Position numbers and translations under genes: made by a program | Part shown: positions 57,796-64,000 of the stretch, piece after piece | Layout: every line of letters starts with the position of its first letter | Numbering within the stretch: position 1 is the first letter of the stretch | Source: an uncultured Bryobacterales bacterium | GTDB lineage: Bacteria; Acidobacteriota; Terriglobia; Bryobacterales; UBA6623 | NCBI GenBank assembly: GCA_951813605.1 | Contig: OX638379.1 | Coordinates: 5,840,062-5,904,061, forward strand | Direction: 5' to 3' | Length of the DNA stretch: 64,000 nucleotides | Notes under the pieces: generated by a model | What the model was told of the DNA's origin: nothing | Databases searched by the model: none | The model's input: only the letters and a program-made list of their open reading frames with translations

Positions 57796-59197
57796 GACGA
57801 CAGAGTGTAGCACAGCACGCTTGGAGTTCGCAGGCTTGCGAAGGCAGCGTGTAGTCGGGCGGTTTGACGGCGGGGAACTGGGGTCGGATGGCGGCGGGCT
57901 GCTGCTGCGCGAGCTGGCCCTGCGGACGGGGCTGTTCCGGCGGTTGAGTGCGTGTTTCCGGGATCACCGCGACCCGCGGCGGACGCAGCATGCGGTGGAA
58001 GTGCTGCTGGCAGCGCGCGTGCTGGGGCTGGCGCTGGGCTATGAGGACCTGAACGATCACGACACGTTGCGCCAGAGCAGGCTGTGGTCGCTGCTGTGCG
58101 GGGCGGCGGGCCGCGGGCGGCGCGGGGCGAGCTGGGAGGGCTGGCCGCCGGGCAAGAGCACGCTGAATCGCCTGGAGCTGACGGGGGCGGCGCTGGGTCC
58201 CGGGGAACGCTGCAAGAAGATCGTGGCCGACACCGCGCGGCTGGACGCCCTGCTGGCGGACCTGTTCCTGGACTGGCACGGCGCGCAGCCGGAGCGCATC
58301 GTGCTGGACGTGGACGCGACGGATGACCCGCTGCATGGCCGGCAGGAAGGCCGCTTCTTCCATGGGTACTGCCGCAGCTACTGTTACTTGCCGCTGTACA
58401 TCTTCTGCGGCCAGCAGCTGCTGGGGGCGCGCCTGCGGACGGCGGACCGCGACGCGGCGGAGGGCACGGTGCAGGAGCTGGAACGCATCGTGGGGCGCAT
58501 CCGGAAGCGCTGGCCGGGGGTGGAGATCCGGCTGCGCGGGGACAGCGGGTTCTGCCGCGAGGAATTGCTGGCCTGGTGCGAGGCGCAGGGAGTGGAGCAT
58601 GTGCTGGGAATCGCGCAGAATGCGCGCTTGAAGCGGAGCCTGGCCCCGGCGATGGAGCGCGCCCGGCAGGCATGCGAGCGGACGGGGCAGGCGGCGCGGG
58701 TGTTCCAGGACTTCCGCTACCGGACGCTGGACAGCTGGAGCCGCGAGCGGCGCCTGATCGGCAAGGCAGAGCATTTGCCGCGGGGGGCCAGCCCGCGTTT
58801 CGTGGTGACGTCGCTGGGGGCCGGGCGGATGGCGGCGCGCACGCTGTACGAGCAGGTGTACTGCGCGCGGGGCGACATGGAGAACCGCATCAAGGAACAG
58901 CAGCTGGCGCTGTTCGCGGATCGCACCTCGGCGCACACCATGCGGGCCAACCAGCTGCGCCTGTATTTCGCCTCGTTCGCTTATGCGCTGCTGGAGTTGC
59001 TGCGGCGCCGGGGCCTGCGGGGCACGCGGCTGGCGCGGGCGCAATGCGGCACGATCCGCCTGAAGCTGCTCAAGATCGGCGTGCGGATCCGGGTCAGCGT
59101 GCGGGCCGTGCGGCTGTCGTTCGACGAGGGCTTCCCGGAAGCGGGCCTCTTCGGGCAGGTGCTGGCCCGTCTCCAGAGCCTGCCCCTGCGCTGCTAG
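57794..59197 (+). CDS. IS1380-family DDE transposase, copy 1
   Basis: 467 residues, RNase-H-like fold. Catalytic acids: Asp in Val-Asp-Ala-Thr-Asp-Asp-Pro near residue 175, Asp in Arg-Gly-Asp-Ser-Gly-Phe near 250, and Glu in Gly-Asp-Met-Glu-Asn-Arg-Ile-Lys-Glu near 365. Intact and probably active. GC content is clearly higher than its flanks. It differs from copy 2 at about ten residues, for example Cys/Tyr at the Gly-Glu-Arg-(Cys/Tyr) site. Confidence 0.95.
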   Translation: MTTECSTARLEFAGLRRQRVVGRFDGGELGSDGGGLLLRELALRTGLFRRLSACFRDHRDPRRTQHAVEVLLAARVLGLALGYEDLNDHDTLRQSRLWSLLCGAAGRGRRGASWEGWPPGKSTLNRLELTGAALGPGERCKKIVADTARLDALLADLFLDWHGAQPERIVLDVDATDDPLHGRQEGRFFHGYCRSYCYLPLYIFCGQQLLGARLRTADRDAAEGTVQELERIVGRIRKRWPGVEIRLRGDSGFCREELLAWCEAQGVEHVLGIAQNARLKRSLAPAMERARQACERTGQAARVFQDFRYRTLDSWSRERRLIGKAEHLPRGASPRFVVTSLGAGRMAARTLYEQVYCARGDMENRIKEQQLALFADRTSAHTMRANQLRLYFASFAYALLELLRRRGLRGTRLARAQCGTIRLKLLKIGVRIRVSVRAVRLSFDEGFPEAGLFGQVLARLQSLPLRC

Positions 59198-59418
59198 CCG
59201 CGGCACTCCAGCCATCGTCTCGAGCCCCGTCGGAGGTCAGCGGGACCACTGCGTCGCCAGGGCGGGAGGCAAGACAAAACGGACCCCGGCAACCGCGGAT
59301 CTGGCGACCCTTGCCCGGCCTCTGCCCGGATCCAGCACCCCACGCAACATTGCCAGGCTATCCAACCACCCCAAATGGACAAAACGCCTCCAAATCCAAA
59401 ACTCTTGAGAAGGTCGGG

Positions 59419-59742
59419 CTAATCAGGCACCGCCCCGATACTTGGGAACAGTCATCGCCAAGCGCTTGGATCTTGCAGGGACCGGAATTGCATTCCTTCA
59501 AGCATGAGATTTGCTTTCACGCCCATTTCCGATAACTCCTGACAGAAACCACAAAGACGGCGCGAAACAAACCCATTGTCAGCAAGCAGACGCTCGGCAA
59601 CTGCAAGATCCTCGTAGCGGGCCGAGGCCAGCTCGGTGCTTCGGCTGCCAGTTCAGGGTCGCTCATGTGGGAGCCGCCGACGGCGAACGGCCGACCGGAC
59701 GACGCATACGACAATCTTGGGGCGGCGTTCGATCTCGCTTAG
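59419..59742. other. 324-bp spacer between the two IS1380 copies
   Basis: No recognised gene; short frames on either strand are not similar to anything I know. It begins with the CTAA duplication of copy 1 and ends with the TTAG of copy 2. It is probably old chromosomal sequence that was intergenic before the insertions. Confidence 0.5.
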
Positions 59743-59768
59743 CCCGGATTTCTCACGAGGAGTAGGGT

Positions 59769-59839
59769 ATAAGGCCGTGTCATGTGGTATAATCGGTTTA
59801 TTATGAACAACTTACCACGTAGCAGGACGACGGCCTTAT
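59769..59839 (+). repeat. Inverted repeat spanning the IS copy 2 leader and transposase start codon
   Basis: Same arms as in copy 1: 59769-59778 with 59830-59839, and inner pair 59784-59789 with 59813-59818. Substitutions between the copies in this region fall outside the outer arms and inner pair, so the pairing is kept. Confidence 0.8.
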
Positions 59840-61241
59840 GACGACAGAGTGTAGCACAGGACGCTTGGAGTTCGCAGGCTTGCGAAGGCAGCGTGTAGTC
59901 GGTCGGTTTGACGGCGGGGAACTGGGGTCGGATGGCGGCGGGCTGCTGCTGCGCGAGCTGGCGCTGCGGACGGGGCTGTTCCGGCGGTTGAGTGCGTGTT
60001 TCCGGGATCACCGCGACCCGCGGCGGACGCAGCATGCGCTGGAAGTGCTGCTGGCAGCGCGCGTGCTGGGGCTGGCGCTGGGCTATGAGGACCTGAACGA
60101 TCACGACACGTTGCGCCAGAGCAGGCTGTGGTCATTGCTGTGCGGGGCAGCGGGCCGCGGGCGGCACCGGGCGAGCTGGGAGGGCTGGCCGCCGGGCAAG
60201 AGCACGCTGAACCGCCTGGAGCTGACGGGGGCGGCGCTGGGCCCCGGGGAACGCTACAAGAAGATCGTGGCCGACACCGCGCGGCTGGACGCCCTGCTGG
60301 TGGACCTGTTCCTGGACTGGCACGGCGCGCAGCCGGAGCGCATCGTGCTGGACGTGGACGCGACGGATGACCCGCTGCATGGCCGGCAGGAAGGCCGCTT
60401 CTTCCATGGGTACTACCGCAGCTACTGTTACTTGCCGCTGTACATCTTCTGCGGCCAGCAGCTGCTGGGGGCGCGCCTGCGGACGGCGGACCGCGACGCG
60501 GCGGAGGGCACGGTGCAGGAGCTGGAACGCATCGTGGGGCGCATCCGGAAGCGCTGGCCGGGGGTGGAGATCTGGCTGCGCGGGGACAGCGGGTTCTGCC
60601 GCGAGGAATTGCTGGCCTGGTGCGAGGCGCAGGGAGTGGAGTATGTGCTGGGAATCGCGCAGAATGCGCGCTTGAAGCGGAGCCTGGCCCCGGCGATGGA
60701 GCGCGCCCGGCAGGCATGCGAGCGGACGGGGCAGGCGGCGCGGGTGTTCCAGGACTTCCGCTACCGGACGCTGGACAGCTGGAGCCGCGAGCGGCGCCTG
60801 ATCGGCAAGGCAGAGCATTTGCCGCGGGGGGCCAACCCGCGTTTCGTGGTGACGTCGCTGGGGGCCGGGCGGATGGCGGCGCGCACGCTGTACGAGCAGG
60901 TGTACTGCGCGCGGGGCGACATGGAGAACCGCATCAAGGAACAGCAGCTGGCGCTGTTCGCGGATCGCACCTCGGCGCACACCATGCGGGCCAACCAGCT
61001 GCGCCTGTATTTCGCCTCGTTCGCTTATGCGCTGCTGGAGTTGCTGCGACGCCGGGGCCTGCGGGGCACGCGGCTGGCGCGGGCGCAATGCGGCACGATC
61101 CGCCTGAAGCTGCTCAAGATCGGCGTGCGGATCCGGGTCAGCGTGCGGGCCGTGCGGCTGTCGTTCGACGAGGGCTTCCCGGAAGCGGGCCTCTTCGGGC
61201 AGGTGCTGGCCCGTCTCCAGAGCCTGCCCCTGCGCTGCTAG
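59838..61241 (+). CDS. IS1380-family DDE transposase, copy 2
   Basis: 467 residues, full length, with the same three catalytic acids as copy 1. Substitutions relative to copy 1 include Val/Leu in Gln-His-Ala-(Val/Leu)-Glu, Ala/Val, Cys/Tyr (two places), Arg/Trp and His/Tyr. Both copies keep an open frame, so both could be active. Confidence 0.95.
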   Translation: MTTECSTGRLEFAGLRRQRVVGRFDGGELGSDGGGLLLRELALRTGLFRRLSACFRDHRDPRRTQHALEVLLAARVLGLALGYEDLNDHDTLRQSRLWSLLCGAAGRGRHRASWEGWPPGKSTLNRLELTGAALGPGERYKKIVADTARLDALLVDLFLDWHGAQPERIVLDVDATDDPLHGRQEGRFFHGYYRSYCYLPLYIFCGQQLLGARLRTADRDAAEGTVQELERIVGRIRKRWPGVEIWLRGDSGFCREELLAWCEAQGVEYVLGIAQNARLKRSLAPAMERARQACERTGQAARVFQDFRYRTLDSWSRERRLIGKAEHLPRGANPRFVVTSLGAGRMAARTLYEQVYCARGDMENRIKEQQLALFADRTSAHTMRANQLRLYFASFAYALLELLRRRGLRGTRLARAQCGTIRLKLLKIGVRIRVSVRAVRLSFDEGFPEAGLFGQVLARLQSLPLRC

Positions 61242-61462
61242 CCGCGGCACTCCAGCCATCGTCTCGAGCCCCGTCGGAGGTCAGCGGGACCACTGCGTCG
61301 GCAGGCCGGGAGGCAAGACAAAACGGACCCCGGCAACCGCGGATCTGGCGACCCTTGCCCGGCCTCTGCCCGGATCCAGCACCCCACGCAACATTGCCAG
61401 GCTATCCAACCACCCCAAATGGACAAAACGCCTCCAAATCCAAAACTCTTGAGAAGGTCGGG

Positions 61463-62367
61463 TTAGGGTCTTTCGAGCGATTTCCCTTCGGATCGAAAGA
61501 TCGCGGAAATCGTGATACATCGCGAAAGACGCACGCCGCTTGTCGTGCATCTTGGAACGGTCGGAGCTGACAGCGAGCACGTGGGTATCGCTGCGTTCTG
61601 GCTCGGTGGCCCGAGCCAGAACCCGAAGAGCAGAATTCTCAGGGGTCAAGTTGCCCGTCGATGATCTTCGCAGCAGATGCAACACGCGATTCGAATGACG
61701 ACACCAAAGCCTCGCTCCGAAACGCAGAGTGGGACACGGTCTGCAAGATTCACCCAATTTGCGTTCTTCTGTGCGCCTTGCCCTCTTTCGCCAGCAACGA
61801 AATCGCATCGCGACGGCCACTCGAGGATGCCCTCTAGCGGTTGCTGGGATCGTAGAGAGGGGAATGGGACAGAGCCGCGCCAATGTCGCCTGTTCGGCGG
61901 CAAGGCGGCAGTTTACGCGTTCTTTGGCCGGCAGCGTCTGTGCTCGTCACGCAGGGCAGCTGGCCGAGCGCCGCTGTCAGAGGCCCAAGCCTATGCTGCA
62001 AGGCAATCACGGCTCCAAGAGCAACGGTCGATACCGGCTGTAACACTCTCGGTCACCCTGCGCCCTCGCAGACCATTGCATTCTCGACGGTTGACGCATG
62101 GGAGTCCCGCCCCGGAAGCCTCCCATAGCGGAGCCCGCAATGCGAAATATTGCATTACCTGTCTCTACTCGCAGCGCTCAACCGATGAATGACCAAGGCT
62201 CCGGCAGTCAACTTCCGCGCTGGCACCGGAGCCCGCGCCCCCAGGCGGTTTTTCGGGTTCACGGAAGCTCTTTCCTTGGCCGGAATCCGTGGGCAATGCC
62301 GTCTCGGGCCGACCGCCTCCCTGCAAGCAGGGCCCGTCAACGATGCCGCTAGCGAGGCCCAGGGGGG
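61463..62367. other. Gene-poor stretch right of IS copy 2
   Basis: About 900 bases, the longest such stretch here. Both strands have open frames, the longest on the plus strand at 61677-62192, but none has a known domain, ribosome site or consistent codon bias. A minus-strand frame around 61463-61690 looks weakly coding and may be a decayed gene cut by the IS. No tRNA or repeat is evident. Confidence 0.4.
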
Positions 62368-63792
62368 CTAGGCGAGGATCTCGCGCACAACGCGTCCGTA
62401 GACATCCGTTAATCGGAAGTCGCGCCCGCTATACCGATAGGTCAGCCGCTCGTGATCCAAGCCCAGCAAATGCAGGATCGTGGCGTGCAGGTCGTGAATG
62501 TGAACCTGGTCGTCGACCGCCCGGTACCCGAAATCGTCCAGCTCTCCGAATGTCATGCCGCCACGCACCCCGCCGCCAGCCAGCCACGCGCAGAAGCCGT
62601 ACGGATTATGCCCTCTGCCCCACGAGTCGCGGCTGCCCGCTCCGTCCTGCAAGTCCTGGTAATGCGGCGTCCGCCCAAACTCTCCCGACCACACGAGCAG
62701 GGTTTCGTCAAAAAGTCCGCGCTGCTTCAGATCCTCGATCAAGGCAGAAATCGGCTGGTCGACCTCGCGGCAGCGCTCGGGATGGGCCGTGCGGATGTTC
62801 GCGTGGCTGTCCCAGCTCCTCGAGGTGATCTGAATGAAGCGGACGCCCGCCTCGGCGAAGCGCCTGGCCAGCAAACACTGCCGACCGAAGTCATCGGTCG
62901 GCTTCGCGCCCACGCCGTAGAGGTCGAGGGTCCCCTGAGACTCGCCGTCTATATCGAGCAGTTCCGGCACCTCCGCCTGCATGCGGAAGGCGAGCTCGAA
63001 CGACTCGATCGCGCCTTCCAAACGCCTGTCGGTGCGATGCCTGTCCAGATGGGCGCGATTCATGTCTTGGATCAAGTCCAATTGCCGCCGTTGGGTTTCC
63101 GGCTGGATCGAGGGATCGTGCAGGTAGCCGATCGTGGCCTGCCTCGCACCGGCGGCCGCATTGCCGAGCGGGGTCCCCTGGTATACGGCAGGCAGGAACG
63201 CGTTGCTGTACAGCTGCACGCTGCCGCCATCGCCGGTGATTTGTGGAGCGATCGTGATGAATGCGGGCAGATTGCCGTTCTCGGTGCCCAAGCCGTACGC
63301 TACCCACGAACCGATCGACGGCCGCACCAGCTGCGTCGCTCCCGTATGGAGCTGCCGTACCGCAGGTGCGTGCGCCTCGCTGTCGGCCTCCATTGCCTTG
63401 AGCACGCACAAGTCGTCTGCGTGACGGCTCAGATTGGGAAGCAGGTCAGAGACCTGCATTCCGGACTCGCCTACCGGAGCGAACTTCGCGATCGGCCCCA
63501 TCAGTTTCGTGTAAGCCACCCCCGGCATTGCGCGGTTGGAAGGCATTTCGTAGGGCAGCGCCTCGCCATCGCGCCGAGCCAGCTGCGGCTTGTAATCGAA
63601 CAGGTCGACCTGGGAGGGGCCACCCTGCATCCACAAGAAGATCACGCGCTTCGCGCGCGGCTGGTGGTGGGGCAGCTTGGGCGCAAGCGGGTCCGTTTTC
63701 GCGCTGGCCTGGCCAGCCAGCAGCGCCTTGAGCGCCAGCATGCCGAAACCACATCCCCAGGTGCTGAGCAATTCGCGCCGATTCATCGCCAT
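62368..63792 (-). CDS. DUF1501 protein, Tat-type leader (copy 2)
   Basis: 474 residues. The leader has Asn-Arg-Arg-Glu-Leu-Leu, then Phe-Leu-Trp-Met-Gln-Gly-Gly-Pro-Ser-Gln, Trp-Ser-Gly-Glu-Phe-Gly-Arg-Thr-Pro and Gly-His-Asn-Pro-Tyr-Gly near the end, all hallmark DUF1501 blocks. It starts 13 bases after the stop of the DUF1553 gene, the standard two-gene unit found in Planctomycetota and Acidobacteriota. It is a paralogue of the 35.5-kb gene but only moderately similar. Confidence 0.88.
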   Translation of the reverse strand: MAMNRRELLSTWGCGFGMLALKALLAGQASAKTDPLAPKLPHHQPRAKRVIFLWMQGGPSQVDLFDYKPQLARRDGEALPYEMPSNRAMPGVAYTKLMGPIAKFAPVGESGMQVSDLLPNLSRHADDLCVLKAMEADSEAHAPAVRQLHTGATQLVRPSIGSWVAYGLGTENGNLPAFITIAPQITGDGGSVQLYSNAFLPAVYQGTPLGNAAAGARQATIGYLHDPSIQPETQRRQLDLIQDMNRAHLDRHRTDRRLEGAIESFELAFRMQAEVPELLDIDGESQGTLDLYGVGAKPTDDFGRQCLLARRFAEAGVRFIQITSRSWDSHANIRTAHPERCREVDQPISALIEDLKQRGLFDETLLVWSGEFGRTPHYQDLQDGAGSRDSWGRGHNPYGFCAWLAGGGVRGGMTFGELDDFGYRAVDDQVHIHDLHATILHLLGLDHERLTYRYSGRDFRLTDVYGRVVREILA

Positions 63793-63805
63793 CCCTCTCT
63801 TTTAT

Positions 63806-64000
63806 CTAACCCCGGAACAAGAACTCGTTAGAAGCGAACACAGCGTGACAGTACCGCGCCCATGCTTCGTCGCGCCCCAGGTCTTCTCCAATGTCGCGCA
63901 AGAACTCCGTCGCGCGCTCAATATCCTCGACCGAAGCAGGCCGTCCGAGAGCTCGCAATAAGAATTCCCGCACCCTTTCGTCGTCCGACCAGCCGTCCTT
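63806..64000 (-). CDS. C-terminal end of a DUF1553 (PSD1-type) protein
   Basis: Runs off the right edge, leaving 64 residues and the stop at 63806-63808. The end reads Ala-Trp-Ala-Arg-Tyr-Cys-His-Ala-Val-Phe-Ala-Ser-Asn-Glu-Phe-Leu-Phe, the conserved terminus of DUF1553 proteins (usually W..L..A...SNEFLF). It heads a two-gene unit with DUF1501. These large proteins often carry a cytochrome-c-like PSCyt1 domain and DUF1549 upstream, beyond this window. Confidence 0.85.
   Translation of the reverse strand, partial: KDGWSDDERVREFLLRALGRPASVEDIERATEFLRDIGEDLGRDEAWARYCHAVFASNEFLFRG

Larger units (their letters stand above)
57699..59418 (+). mobile_element. IS1380-family insertion sequence, copy 1 (1,720 bp, intact ends)
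   Basis: The 17-bp terminal repeats (57699-57715 and 59402-59418) match at 13 of 17 positions when one is reversed, both beginning CCCG and sharing TTCTCA. The element is flanked on both sides by CTAA (57695-57698 and 59419-59422), a 4-bp target duplication as known for the family. It carries one transposase and no cargo. It is about 98-99% identical by eye to copy 2 and in the same orientation. Confidence 0.95.
59743..61462 (+). mobile_element. IS1380-family insertion sequence, copy 2 (1,720 bp, intact ends)
   Basis: Terminal repeats at 59743-59759 and 61446-61462. The 4-bp target duplication is TTAG (59739-59742 and 61463-61466), the reverse complement of copy 1's CTAA. Same length as copy 1 and in the same orientation, but each has its own duplication, so the two arrived separately rather than as a composite unit. 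Confidence 0.95.

Noticed and set aside
59419-61466. Composite transposon made of the two IS1380 copies
   Set aside because: Each copy has its own 4-bp duplication, showing separate insertion events; the spacer carries no cargo gene.
61677-62192. Plus-strand 171-residue frame
   Set aside because: Lacks ribosome site and any resemblance to a protein family.

Overview
The window reads as a high-GC, Gram-negative chromosome segment, most likely from an Acidobacteriota bacterium (inference). The clues are a roughly 1,100-residue TonB-dependent receptor with an N-terminal carboxypeptidase-regulatory-like domain, an FG-GAP/ASPIC-UnbV protein, a TPR protein, two DUF1501 proteins (one followed upstream by the end of a DUF1553 protein), sulfatase and DUF3604 genes, plus LPS (KdsA), lipoprotein carrier (LolA) and a full Tol-Pal set. 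No 16S or other definitive marker lies in the window.

Layout. 1-43 kb is mostly housekeeping: an exported metallo-beta-lactamase-fold protein and cytochrome c; acpP-fabF followed by etfB-etfA and a sulfatase; a reverse block of GGT-like protein, proS and a bifunctional PBP; adenylate kinase; an SDR; kdsA; aminotransferase and lolA; exported cyclophilin; tRNA-Met(CAU); a coupled cysQ-GAF-altronate dehydratase set; a DUF3604 protein; recN; tolQ-tolR-tolA/tonB-tolB-pal-cpoB; thioredoxin-type arsC; a PcrA/UvrD helicase; DUF1501; aroE; a Spy-like exported RGG-rich protein; a mauG-maf-GT2 operon; and a solitary nuoB.

43-57 kb is accessory in look. An IS3 transposase remnant and a cold-shock gene precede a sugar-handling group: overlapping TPR, PfkB-kinase and GH4-glycosidase genes on the minus strand, a divergent FG-GAP/UnbV gene, an APC permease and the large TonB receptor, which has a near-consensus sigma-70 promoter. 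To the right are a doubly frameshifted DUF899 gene and an msrB.

57.7-61.5 kb holds two near-identical 1,720-bp IS1380-family elements in direct orientation. Each has matching terminal inverted repeats and its own 4-bp target duplication (CTAA and TTAG), and each carries an inverted repeat pairing the left subterminal region with the transposase start codon, which looks like protection against read-through expression. The window ends with a DUF1501 gene and the tail of its DUF1553 partner. I found no CRISPR array, prophage or convincing novel defence system. The most interesting items are the IS start-codon hairpin, the bracketed sugar island, the modular proline-rich Pal and the exported RGG protein.
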